Shown: positions 26,230-34,614 of the stretch, in pieces
Numbering within the stretch: position 1 is the stretch's first letter
How the letters are laid out: the number at the start of each line of letters is the position of its first letter
Assembly (NCBI RefSeq): GCF_029945535.1
Contig: NZ_JAQSCU010000004.1
Span: 1 to 48,109, forward strand
Length of the DNA stretch: 48,109 nt
Origin: Methylotenera sp.
Lineage (GTDB): Bacteria; Pseudomonadota; Gammaproteobacteria; Burkholderiales; Methylophilaceae
Direction of reading: 5' to 3'
The notes under the pieces: model-generated
What the model was told of the DNA's origin: nothing
What the model saw: only the letters and a program-made list of their open reading frames with translations
The model's database searches: none
Made by a program: the position numbers and the translations under genes

Positions 26230-27108
26230 ATGACTTTCAGTATGACGGGCTTTGCAGCCCTTGAGCAATCGATCAATTCACCTATAGATAATGCAACTTT
26301 AATACTAGAGTTGCGCGCGGTAAATAGCCGTTATTTAGATCTACACTTTAAGCTGGATGAAAATTTAAGAAGCTTCGAACCCGCTATTCGTGAGCTGATT
26401 AGTGCAAAACTCAGTCGCGGTAAAATTGAATGCAAAGTTAATTTAATTCAACGCACTCAAGCAGGACAGGCAACACAGTTGGATGATGCCTTAATGCAGC
26501 AATTGGCTGCGATGCAAATTAAAGCGCAGCAATATTTTCCGCAAAGCCGACCGCTCAGTGTTGCGGATATTTTGCGTTGGCCTGGCGTAGTGTTAAGCGA
26601 TGCGTTGAGCCAAGACTCATTGTTGGAAGATGTGAAAAAGCTACTCCAAAAAGGCTTGCAAGATCTGAATGCATCGCGCGCGCGTGAGGGTGAGAAATTA
26701 AAAACGCTAGTGCTAGAACGGTTAAGCCAAATTGAAGCTTTAGTGATTAAAGTCAAGCCGTTATTACCTGCGCTCACCAAAGAGTATCAAGCAAAGCTCG
26801 AAAATAAACTGCAAGAAAACTTAAAAAGCATTGACCCAGAACGCGTTGCACAGGAGCTTGTGATGTTTGCGCAACGTATTGATGTCGATGAAGAGCTCAC
26901 TAGATTAACTGCACATATTTCAGAAGTGAAACGTATTTTGAGTAGTGATGCACCCGCAGGAAAACGCCTAGACTTTTTGATGCAGGAACTTAATCGTGAA
27001 GCGAATACTTTGGGCTCAAAATCTGTTTCAGTGCAAACCACCCAAGTATCCATGGAGTTGAAAGTGCTTATCGAGCAAATGCGTGAGCAAATTCAAAATA
27101 TTGAATAG
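26230..27108 (+). CDS. yicC: YicC-family endoribonuclease
   Basis: The 292-aa protein has the YicC N-terminal start (MTFSMTGFAALE), the ELRAVNSRYLDLHFKL segment and the C-terminal DUF1732 part with KRLDFLMQELNREANTLGSK. E. coli YicC has been described as an endoribonuclease acting on small RNAs; whether this one does so is inferred. It starts the yicC-gmk-rpoZ-spoT series, 42 nt before gmk. The 218-nt gap to the divergent kinase gene holds no other frame I trust. Confidence 0.93.
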   Translation: MTFSMTGFAALEQSINSPIDNATLILELRAVNSRYLDLHFKLDENLRSFEPAIRELISAKLSRGKIECKVNLIQRTQAGQATQLDDALMQQLAAMQIKAQQYFPQSRPLSVADILRWPGVVLSDALSQDSLLEDVKKLLQKGLQDLNASRAREGEKLKTLVLERLSQIEALVIKVKPLLPALTKEYQAKLENKLQENLKSIDPERVAQELVMFAQRIDVDEELTRLTAHISEVKRILSSDAPAGKRLDFLMQELNREANTLGSKSVSVQTTQVSMELKVLIEQMREQIQNIE

Positions 27109-27150
27109 GCAAAACACATGATTCAGCTAAATTTAGAATAAAATACGGGT

Positions 27151-27762
27151 ATGACGACAGGCAATCTTTTTATTATCACTGCAGCTTCCGGCGCAGGCAA
27201 AACTAGCTTGATTAAAGCGTTGCTGGCTAAAGACGAGCATTTGAAACTTTCCATCTCTCACACCACGCGCAAGCCGCGGCTTAGTGAGGCGAATGGCGTG
27301 GATTATCACTTTGTGGATGACACGACATTTTTGCGTATGCTGGGCGAGGCGCAATTTTTAGAAAGTGCAGAAGTGCATGAGGCGCGTTATGGTACTTCGC
27401 AATCAGCCATTGAGGCGCCATTAGCAGCAGGCTTTGATATTATTTTAGAAATTGACTGGCAGGGCGCCGAGCAAGTACGTCGTTTGTATCCGCATGCCGT
27501 GAGTATTTTTGTGTTGCCACCCTCTATTGAAGCACTAGAGCGCAGGTTGAATGGCCGAGGCCAAGATAGCGCAGAAGTCATTGCTAAGCGAGTAGCTGCG
27601 GCGCGAACTGAAATGCGCCACGTGAGCGAGTTCGATTATGTTACAATCAATGATGATTTTGATGTGGCATTACAAGACATTACCGCAATCATTCGAGCAC
27701 AACGGCTTGTAGGTTCAGTTCAACTACAACGTTATGCAGATTTAATTCAAACACTTACATAA
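27151..27762 (+). CDS. gmk: Guanylate kinase
   Basis: Gmk phosphorylates GMP to GDP. The 203-aa protein has the P-loop AASGAGKTSL (11-20), the GMP-binding SHTTRKPRLSE and GVDYHFV segments, ILEIDWQGAEQVR and the lid with RLNGRGQDS. Length is normal. It lies upstream of rpoZ and spoT, linking guanine nucleotide supply with the stringent-response genes. Confidence 0.96.
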   Translation: MTTGNLFIITAASGAGKTSLIKALLAKDEHLKLSISHTTRKPRLSEANGVDYHFVDDTTFLRMLGEAQFLESAEVHEARYGTSQSAIEAPLAAGFDIILEIDWQGAEQVRRLYPHAVSIFVLPPSIEALERRLNGRGQDSAEVIAKRVAAARTEMRHVSEFDYVTINDDFDVALQDITAIIRAQRLVGSVQLQRYADLIQTLT

Positions 27763-27771
27763 ATTTCTAGA

Positions 27772-27801
27772 TTGAAGTGCATTAGACTCTTTCAATATAG
27801 A
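27772..27801 (+). promoter_or_regulatory. Possible sigma-70 promoter for rpoZ-spoT
   Basis: TTGAAG (27772-27777) and TATAGA (27796-27801) are 18 nt apart, 36 nt ahead of the rpoZ start. Both elements match the consensus at four or five positions. The ribosome binding site TAGGAAA lies between this and the ATG. Confidence 0.4.
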
Positions 27802-27837
27802 AGCTTTATTTCTCATTATTAATTAGGAAACACCATC

Positions 27838-28050
27838 ATGGCACGTATTACAGTAGATGATTGCTTAGACCAAATTCCAAATCGTTTTCAATTGACATTA
27901 GTTGCTGCGTACCGCGCACGTCAATTACACAATGGCGCAGAGCCACTCATTAATACACAAGGTTTGCGTGACAAAACAACTGTATTAGCTTTGCGTGAAA
28001 TCGCCGCTGGTAAAATTGGCGTAGAAATTCTAGCGCGTATCCATCCTTAA
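27838..28050 (+). CDS. rpoZ: RNA polymerase omega subunit
   Basis: The 70-aa protein starts [19 protein letters not shown] and contains VAAYRARQL, the conserved core that wraps the beta-prime subunit of RNA polymerase. It is slightly shorter at the C-terminus than E. coli omega (91 aa), as in many betaproteobacteria. In other bacteria omega forms one of the ppGpp binding sites on RNA polymerase, so its place ahead of spoT is meaningful. Confidence 0.96.
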   Translation: MARITVDDCLDQIPNRFQLTLVAAYRARQLHNGAEPLINTQGLRDKTTVLALREIAAGKIGVEILARIHP

Positions 28051-28111
28051 TATCTGGCGTCATTTAGAATTTTATTACCTAATTTCTTAGAAAAAGCCTA
28101 GTGAAAGTGGT

Positions 28112-30406
28112 ATGTCAAAAACCGCAACACATCAAAACGCGGAGTTATTCAAACCTAGTTCAGCACTAGCTTCAGCCCCCTTGCTGCCTGCGGACAGCGA
28201 GGATTCGGCGCTTAGTTTACGTCTTAAAGAATATTTAAAGCCACAAGATATTGCCCAAGTTTGGGAGGCGTATCGTTACGCCTATCAAGCGCATGAGGGC
28301 GTGGTGCGCAAAACGGGTGAGCCTTATATTACGCATCCCGTTTCTGTCGCATGTATTTTGGCTGATTTACACTTAGATGTACCAACACTACTCGCGGCTT
28401 TATTGCATGATGTAGTGGAAGATACTGACGTTTCCACACACGACATTAAAGAAAAATTTGGCCTGCAAGTGGCTGAATTGGTCGATGGCGTGACCAAGCT
28501 AGATAAAATTGAGTTTCAAAGCGCCAGTGTTGCGCAGGCAGAGAACTTCAGAAAAATGCTGCTCGCCATGTCGCAAGATGTGCGGGTGATTTTGGTGAAA
28601 TTGGCAGATCGTTTGCACAATATGCAAACTTTGGAGGCCATGCGACCAGAAAAGCAAAAGCTCATTGCTAAAGAAACGTTAGAGATTTATGCGCCGATTG
28701 CCAATCGGCTCGGTTTAAATGATATCTACCAATCGCTTGAAGATTTAAGTTTTCAGTATCTTTACCCAATGCGGTTTCGAGCGATTTCAAAAGCCATTTT
28801 AGCTGCACGTGGTAACCGTAAAGAAGTCGTTAGCAAGATATTAGAATCCATTAAGCAGCAACTGATTACCTTGAATATTGACGCGGAAGTGTCTGGACGT
28901 GAAAAGCATCTTTACAGCATTTACAAGAAGATGTCGGGTAAAACCACAGCGTTCTCGCAAATTTACGACATTTATGGCTTTAGGGTCGTTGTTAAAGATT
29001 TATCGAGTTGTTATGTAGCACTAGGCGCTTTGCACGCTTTATATAAACCCATCCCAAGCAAATTCAAAGACTATATCGCCATTCCAAAAGCCAATGGTTA
29101 TCAGTCGTTGCACACCACTTTGTTTGGCCCATTTGGAACGCCTATTGAGGTACAGATTCGCAGCACCGAGATGCACAACATTGCCGATGCCGGCGTGGCC
29201 GCACATTGGCTATATAAAGCCAGCGATGCGCAGTTAACCGCATTGCAGCAGCAAACCCATCAGTGGTTGCAGCGTTTATTAGAAATACAAAGTGAAAGTG
29301 TGGATTCACTCGATTTTCTTGAACATCTTAAAATTGATCTGTTTCCAGATGAAGTGTATGTATTTACGCCTAAAGGTAAGATTTTTGCTTTGCCTAAGGG
29401 TGCAACCGCAGTTGATTTTGCCTATGCCGTGCATTCAGATATTGGAAATAGTTGTGTGGCAGTACGTATCAATCAAGAATTGGCGCCACTGCGTACAGAG
29501 TTACATAATGGCGATCACGTAGAAATTATCACGGGCTCACTCGCAAAACCTAACCCTGCCTGGCTGAATTATGTAGTGACAGGTCGTGCGCGAGCGCATA
29601 TCCGACATTTCTTAAAATCGCAACAATCGACTGAGTCAGCGCACCTTGGTGAACGTATGCTCAATCAAGCGTTACGCGCCTTACATGTTGAACCTAGCCA
29701 AGTCACTGAAGAGCATTGGCAAAAGCTGATACGCGATTATGGATTGAAAAAGAAGTCACAAATATTGACTGAAATTGGTTTGGGCAAACGCCAAAATGTC
29801 ATGGTTGCGCACCAATTATTAGCCATGCTCGAGGTGCAAGAAGTGCCAGAAGAGGGCGCCATAGGTAAGTTCTTGGGTGGCAAGTTCTTCGACAAGATTT
29901 TTGGCAAAACAGTTAAGCCATTAGATACCATTACCATACGCGGTTCAGAAGGTATGGCTGTACAGTTTGCGCAATGTTGCAGGCCGATACCTGGTGACCC
30001 AATTCTAGGCTTTATTAATAAAGATAAAGGCTTAGTGGTACATACGCACGATTGCCCAGCGATACGTAAATTCCGTTTAGACCCAGACAAATGGCTAGAT
30101 GTGGAATGGGAGCCAGAAAGTCAGCGTCTGTACAAAACTAACCTTAACCTCACCGTGGCCAATCAGCCCGGTATGTTAGCAAAAATCGCTTCAGGCATTG
30201 CCGATGCAGGCTCTAACATTGATAACGTGAGTGTTGAAGAAGAAGATGGCAGCGCTTATGCTAATCTTTACTTCACGGTGCAAGTGAAAGACCGCATCCA
30301 TTTGGCTGAGCTCATGCGTAGCTTACGCAAAATACCTGATGTAGTGCGGATTAACCGAACTAAAGGTAATGCTGCTGGCAATGGTGCGAAAAAATCCTCT
30401 CAATAA
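28112..30406 (+). CDS. spoT: Bifunctional (p)ppGpp synthetase/hydrolase
   Basis: The 764-aa RelA/SpoT homologue has an N-terminal HD hydrolase with H75 and the intact HDVVED motif (99-104), so it should degrade ppGpp. The synthetase domain (about 265-375) includes YDIYGFRVV and ANGYQSLHTT. A TGS domain (about 410-475, VYVFTPKGKIFALPKGA), a helical and zinc-finger-like region with CCRPIPGD, and a C-terminal ACT domain (about 665-745) follow. It should set the cell's stringent response. It follows rpoZ by 61 nt. Confidence 0.95.
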   Translation: MSKTATHQNAELFKPSSALASAPLLPADSEDSALSLRLKEYLKPQDIAQVWEAYRYAYQAHEGVVRKTGEPYITHPVSVACILADLHLDVPTLLAALLHDVVEDTDVSTHDIKEKFGLQVAELVDGVTKLDKIEFQSASVAQAENFRKMLLAMSQDVRVILVKLADRLHNMQTLEAMRPEKQKLIAKETLEIYAPIANRLGLNDIYQSLEDLSFQYLYPMRFRAISKAILAARGNRKEVVSKILESIKQQLITLNIDAEVSGREKHLYSIYKKMSGKTTAFSQIYDIYGFRVVVKDLSSCYVALGALHALYKPIPSKFKDYIAIPKANGYQSLHTTLFGPFGTPIEVQIRSTEMHNIADAGVAAHWLYKASDAQLTALQQQTHQWLQRLLEIQSESVDSLDFLEHLKIDLFPDEVYVFTPKGKIFALPKGATAVDFAYAVHSDIGNSCVAVRINQELAPLRTELHNGDHVEIITGSLAKPNPAWLNYVVTGRARAHIRHFLKSQQSTESAHLGERMLNQALRALHVEPSQVTEEHWQKLIRDYGLKKKSQILTEIGLGKRQNVMVAHQLLAMLEVQEVPEEGAIGKFLGGKFFDKIFGKTVKPLDTITIRGSEGMAVQFAQCCRPIPGDPILGFINKDKGLVVHTHDCPAIRKFRLDPDKWLDVEWEPESQRLYKTNLNLTVANQPGMLAKIASGIADAGSNIDNVSVEEEDGSAYANLYFTVQVKDRIHLAELMRSLRKIPDVVRINRTKGNAAGNGAKKSSQ

Positions 30407-30430
30407 ACTCGGGTAAAAGATTCATTTCAG

Positions 30431-30997
30431 ATGAATATTAACCTAAACACTTTACCCGAAGGCTTACCAATCCCTTTAGATGACGGTTTGGCGGCACATT
30501 TAGAAGGTTTGCAATTACCTGAAATATCATTAGCATCCACAAATGGTAGTGATGTTAATTTAAGCGCTATCCAAGGTCGGTTGGTAATTTATATTTACCC
30601 CTTAACTGGCCGCCCAGGCGCCGCATTGCCTGATGGATGGGATGAAATACCAGGGGCGAGGGGTTGTACGCCGCAGGCTTGCGATTTCAGTAATCATTAT
30701 CTTGAGCTACAGCAGCTCAACGCGACAGTTTTTGGGCTTAGCTCGCAAACCACAGATTATCAGTTAGAGCTTAAAAAGCGTTTGCATTTACCCTTTGATT
30801 TGCTGAGTGATGATGCATTTCACTTAAAAAGTCATTTGAATTTGCCAGTATTTAAAGTGGGTGATTTATTGCTGTATAAGCGCTTAACCATGATTGTCGA
30901 AAATCGCATGATTAAAAAAGTCTTTTATCCAGTTTTCCCGCCCAATCAAAATGGTTTACAAGTAGTAGACTGGCTGAAAATTAATCAGCTGGTATGA
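30431..30997 (+). CDS. Peroxiredoxin-like redoxin
   Basis: The 188-aa thioredoxin-fold protein has IYIYPLTGRPGAALPDGWDE followed by GARGCTPQACDF, with C79 at the peroxidatic position and C84 five residues later, as in BCP/PrxQ types. It therefore probably reduces hydroperoxides by a thiol mechanism. The place between spoT (24 nt) and recG (4-bp ATGA overlap) is unusual for a peroxide-removing gene and implies co-translation with recG. The substrate and reductant are unknown. Confidence 0.82.
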   Translation: MNINLNTLPEGLPIPLDDGLAAHLEGLQLPEISLASTNGSDVNLSAIQGRLVIYIYPLTGRPGAALPDGWDEIPGARGCTPQACDFSNHYLELQQLNATVFGLSSQTTDYQLELKKRLHLPFDLLSDDAFHLKSHLNLPVFKVGDLLLYKRLTMIVENRMIKKVFYPVFPPNQNGLQVVDWLKINQLV

Positions 30998-33033
30998 CAA
31001 ATCTTTCTGAAATAAAAACCTTTAGCAAACCGCTAGTGGCCAATCTGAATAAGCTTGGCGTCAATACCATTCAAGCTTTATTGCTGCACCTACCTTTACG
31101 CTACATCGATGAAACGCATATGACTAGTGTGCGCGATTTACGAGTTGGCGAGCCATCACAGGTTGAAGGCGAGATTGTCCATGCGGAGGTCACTTACAAG
31201 CCGCGTAAAGCTTTAATCGCAAGGCTGGAAGATGCAAGCGGGCAACTCACTTTACGTTTTCTGCATTTTTATCCTAGCCAAATTTCCGCACTTAAAGTTG
31301 GTAATAAGCTGCGAGTGTATGGTGAGGTGCGCAGTGGTTTTTTCGGTTATGAGATGGTGCATCCTACATGTAAAGCTGTCGGCGAGAAAACTACGGTGGC
31401 TGACACATTAACGCCTGTTTACCCAACGGTGGCAGGGTTGACGCAAGTGAATTTGCGCAAAGCGATTGCGACGGCATTAAAGCAAAATGTGCTGAATGAA
31501 ACCTTGCCAGTTAGTGTCTATCAGCAGTATCAATTTCCAAGTTTTTCTGCAAGTTTAAAAGCTTTGCACAATCCCTCACCAGATGCTGATTTACAAGGTT
31601 TGGAAGAAAAAACTACACCAGAATGGCAACGCCTCGCCTTTGATGAGTTGCTTGCACAGCAGCTTTCTATGCGTAAACACTATGCGCGCCGTCGTAGTGT
31701 GGATGCGCCACAGTTTAAGCAATCCAAACAGTTGGTTTCAGCTTTGCTTAAAAGCTTGCCGTTTGCCCTAACGCAAGCGCAGCAAAAAGTCGCGGTTGAG
31801 ATTCAGAGCGATTTAACGCAACCGCACCCCATGCAACGCTTATTGCAGGGCGATGTGGGTAGCGGTAAAACCATAGTCGCGTGTATGGCGGCATTGCAGA
31901 GTATAGAAAGCGGTTGGCAAGTAGCGCTGATGGCGCCAACTGAGATTTTGGCAGAGCAACATTTTCGCAAAATGATAGGCTGGCTAACGCCTTTGAATAT
32001 AAAAATTGCTTGGCTCACGGGCAGCCAGTCTAAAAAAGACCGTGAAGCTTCGATGCAAATAATCGCTGATGGTAGCGCGCAATTAGTCATTGGAACGCAT
32101 GCGCTGTTTCAAGAAGCGGTGCAGTTTAAAAAATTGGGTTTAGCGATTATTGATGAACAGCATCGATTTGGCGTACATCAGCGTTTGGCTTTGCGGCAAA
32201 AAGGCCAGCCTGAGCCACACCAACTGATGATGACGGCCACGCCAATTCCGCGCACTTTATCCATGAGCTATTACGCCGATTTAGATGTTTCAGTGATTGA
32301 TGAATTGCCGCCAGGGCGCACGCCGATTGTGACTAAGCTGGTGTCAGACGTGCGTCGTGATGAAATTCTGCAACGTGTGCGCGAAGCCTGTGCGCAAGGT
32401 AATCAAGCCTATTGGGTATGCCCGCTGATTGAAGAGTCTGAAGCTTTGCAGCTTGCTACAGCCAATGACACCTATGCATTAATGCAGAGCGAATTTCCGG
32501 AATTAAAAATTGGGCTAGTGCATGGCCGTATGAAACCAGCAGAAAAGCAAGCCGTAATGGCAGCTTTCAGCGCAGGTGAAACGCAATTGCTGGTGGCAAC
32601 CACAGTGATTGAAGTCGGTGTAGACGTGCCCAATGCCAGTTTGATGGTCATAGAGCACGCCGAACGCATGGGTTTGAGTCAGTTGCATCAATTACGCGGC
32701 CGCGTCGGTCGTGGCGCCGCAAAAAGCACCTGTATCCTGCTTTATCAAAACAAGCTTTCCGAAACTGCCCGAGCAAGGTTAAAAGTGATTTATGAAAGCA
32801 ATGATGGATTTGCTATCGCCCAAGCTGATCTCAATTTACGTGGACCAGGTGAATATTTAGGCACACGTCAAAGTGGCGTGCCTATGCTGAAAATCGCAGA
32901 TTTAAATCGTGATGCAGATTTGTTAAACGTCGCTAAAACTATCGCAGATCGCTTAATTAAAGAGCATCCGTCTGCAGTAGAAAAGCATTTGGAAAGATGG
33001 ATGGGACGAGCAGATGAACTGGTCAAGGTTTAA
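30994..33033 (+). CDS. recG: ATP-dependent DNA helicase RecG
   Basis: RecG remodels stalled replication forks and branched DNA. The 679-aa protein has the N-terminal wedge/OB domain (about 1-190), then helicase motifs: LLQGDVGSGKT (motif I), IIDEQHRFGV (Walker B, DEQH), MTATPIPRTL (motif III) and QLRGRVGRG (motif VI). Length is typical. It overlaps the redoxin gene by 4 bp. Confidence 0.96.
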   Translation: MTNLSEIKTFSKPLVANLNKLGVNTIQALLLHLPLRYIDETHMTSVRDLRVGEPSQVEGEIVHAEVTYKPRKALIARLEDASGQLTLRFLHFYPSQISALKVGNKLRVYGEVRSGFFGYEMVHPTCKAVGEKTTVADTLTPVYPTVAGLTQVNLRKAIATALKQNVLNETLPVSVYQQYQFPSFSASLKALHNPSPDADLQGLEEKTTPEWQRLAFDELLAQQLSMRKHYARRRSVDAPQFKQSKQLVSALLKSLPFALTQAQQKVAVEIQSDLTQPHPMQRLLQGDVGSGKTIVACMAALQSIESGWQVALMAPTEILAEQHFRKMIGWLTPLNIKIAWLTGSQSKKDREASMQIIADGSAQLVIGTHALFQEAVQFKKLGLAIIDEQHRFGVHQRLALRQKGQPEPHQLMMTATPIPRTLSMSYYADLDVSVIDELPPGRTPIVTKLVSDVRRDEILQRVREACAQGNQAYWVCPLIEESEALQLATANDTYALMQSEFPELKIGLVHGRMKPAEKQAVMAAFSAGETQLLVATTVIEVGVDVPNASLMVIEHAERMGLSQLHQLRGRVGRGAAKSTCILLYQNKLSETARARLKVIYESNDGFAIAQADLNLRGPGEYLGTRQSGVPMLKIADLNRDADLLNVAKTIADRLIKEHPSAVEKHLERWMGRADELVKV

Positions 33034-33108
33034 TATCGATAATGTCTGCCCTAAGTGGCGCATGGATATTGGCTCGTAGACCATCCCATTTATGCGATAA
33101 TTCCTTTC

Positions 33109-33687
33109 GTGAAAATTCAAAAAAATCTTTCTAGCACCCGCCAGCGCTGGCTTAATAGGCCTATACAAGCTTATAAGCTGCAACTCTGGCTAATTGATAA
33201 TGGCTCTCTTACTGCGCGCCTACAGCAGCGTTTCAACAAATTTGCAGTGGAGGCTATCGAAGTAAAATACGCCAAGATAATTCAAGATGAAACTGCTTTA
33301 TTGCGCCAACCAAATTACCAATATGCTTTAATACGCGAGGTTTTACTCATGGGTAATAATCAAGCTGTCGTGTTTGCGCACAGCGTATTACCTAGAGCTA
33401 GCCTGAGAGGCGCATGGAATGGGCTTGGTAGGTTAGGTAATAAGCCACTTGGCGCGACTTTATTTGCTAATCCTAAAGTTAAACGTACGGCTTTGAGCTA
33501 TAAGAAACTCACGCCAAACCATGCGCTTTATCAACATACAACGCGACATTTAGCGCAAGAGCCTGATGTGAGGAAGCTAGGTTACTTGTGGGCGCGACGT
33601 TCCATTTTTAGCTTAAGTTGCGCTAATATTATGGTCACCGAGGTGTTTTTGCCGCAATTGCTCATTGAAGATTTAGACAAAAATTAA
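33109..33687 (+). CDS. ubiC: Chorismate lyase
   Basis: UbiC converts chorismate to 4-hydroxybenzoate and pyruvate, the first committed step of ubiquinone synthesis. From the GTG at 33109 it is about 192 aa. LIREVLLMG, ARASLRG-like PRASLRGAWNGL, and the C-terminal TEVFLPQL with the conserved glutamate identify the family. The frame is open further back to a GTG at 33055, but those 18 codons overlap a promoter-like stretch and extend past the family's usual N-terminus. Neither start has a good ribosome binding site. ubiA follows, forming the expected ubiCA pair. Confidence 0.9.
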   Translation: MKIQKNLSSTRQRWLNRPIQAYKLQLWLIDNGSLTARLQQRFNKFAVEAIEVKYAKIIQDETALLRQPNYQYALIREVLLMGNNQAVVFAHSVLPRASLRGAWNGLGRLGNKPLGATLFANPKVKRTALSYKKLTPNHALYQHTTRHLAQEPDVRKLGYLWARRSIFSLSCANIMVTEVFLPQLLIEDLDKN

Positions 33688-33741
33688 AATACCGGTCATG
33701 CTAAAGCGGAAGTGACTAGGGAAGAGTTGGGCTATCAAATT

Positions 33742-34614
33742 ATGAATATACAAAATATCATCAAGAAACTAGACGCCTATGAACGCCTAATGCGTTTAGA
33801 TAAGCCCATCGGTATTTTATTGCTGCTATGGCCAACGCTTTGGGCGTTGCTGATTGCAGGGCACGGCAAGCCAGACTGGATAGTTGTAATGATATTTGTG
33901 ACGGGTACCGTGCTAATGCGCAGTGCAGGTTGTGTGATGAATGATATTGCCGATAGTGAATATGATGGCTTGGTCGAGCGGACGCGGCATCGACCTTTAG
34001 TGAATCACGAAGTGAGCAAAAAAGAAGCTTATCTTTTGGCTGCGTGCTTAAGTTTGGTTGCGTTTGGCTTGGTGTGTACGCTCAATACATTAACGATTAA
34101 ATTATCTGTGTTAGCCTTATTCTTGGCTGCGAGTTACCCTTTTACCAAGCGATTTTTTGCGATTCCACAAGCTTATTTAGGCATTGCTTTTGGTGCAGGA
34201 ATCCCAATGGCATTCGCAGCTATTTTGGGCTATGTGCCGCCAGTGGCGTGGCTGTTATTGTTAGCCAACGTATTTTGGGCGATTGCTTATGACACTGAAT
34301 ATGCCATGGTGGATAGGGAGGACGATTTAAAAATTGGCATTAAATCTTCTGCTATTACCTTTGGTAAGTTTGACGTAGTGATAGTGATGATTTGTTATGC
34401 ACTCACGTTGCTTATACTTGTGATGTGTGGCATTTGGTTAATCATGGGATACGCCTACTATATTGGCTTAATAGCCGCGGCGGCAGTGGCTATTTACCAT
34501 TATTATTTGATACGAGCGCGTGAAAAAACTAACTGCTTTAAAGCTTTTCTAAATAACAGTTGGTTTGGTTTTGCGGTGTTTGCTGGGTTGGGTGTGCAGT
34601 ACTTAGTCAAATAA
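33742..34614 (+). CDS. ubiA: 4-hydroxybenzoate octaprenyltransferase
   Basis: UbiA attaches the polyprenyl tail to 4-hydroxybenzoate in the inner membrane. I chose the ATG at 33742 because the family begins shortly before LMRLDKPIGILLLLWP; the frame is open to a GTG at 33712. The protein is then about 290 aa with eight or nine membrane helices. The two Asp-rich motifs are MNDIADSEYDG and AYDTEYAMVDREDD, which bind the prenyl diphosphate through magnesium. It follows ubiC by 54 nt. Confidence 0.93.
   Translation: MNIQNIIKKLDAYERLMRLDKPIGILLLLWPTLWALLIAGHGKPDWIVVMIFVTGTVLMRSAGCVMNDIADSEYDGLVERTRHRPLVNHEVSKKEAYLLAACLSLVAFGLVCTLNTLTIKLSVLALFLAASYPFTKRFFAIPQAYLGIAFGAGIPMAFAAILGYVPPVAWLLLLANVFWAIAYDTEYAMVDREDDLKIGIKSSAITFGKFDVVIVMICYALTLLILVMCGIWLIMGYAYYIGLIAAAAVAIYHYYLIRAREKTNCFKAFLNNSWFGFAVFAGLGVQYLVK

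Noticed and set aside
33055-33108. Upstream GTG at 33055 as the ubiC start
   Set aside because: The 18 extra codons run past the usual UbiC N-terminus, cover a promoter-like TATGCGATAAT stretch and have no ribosome binding site.
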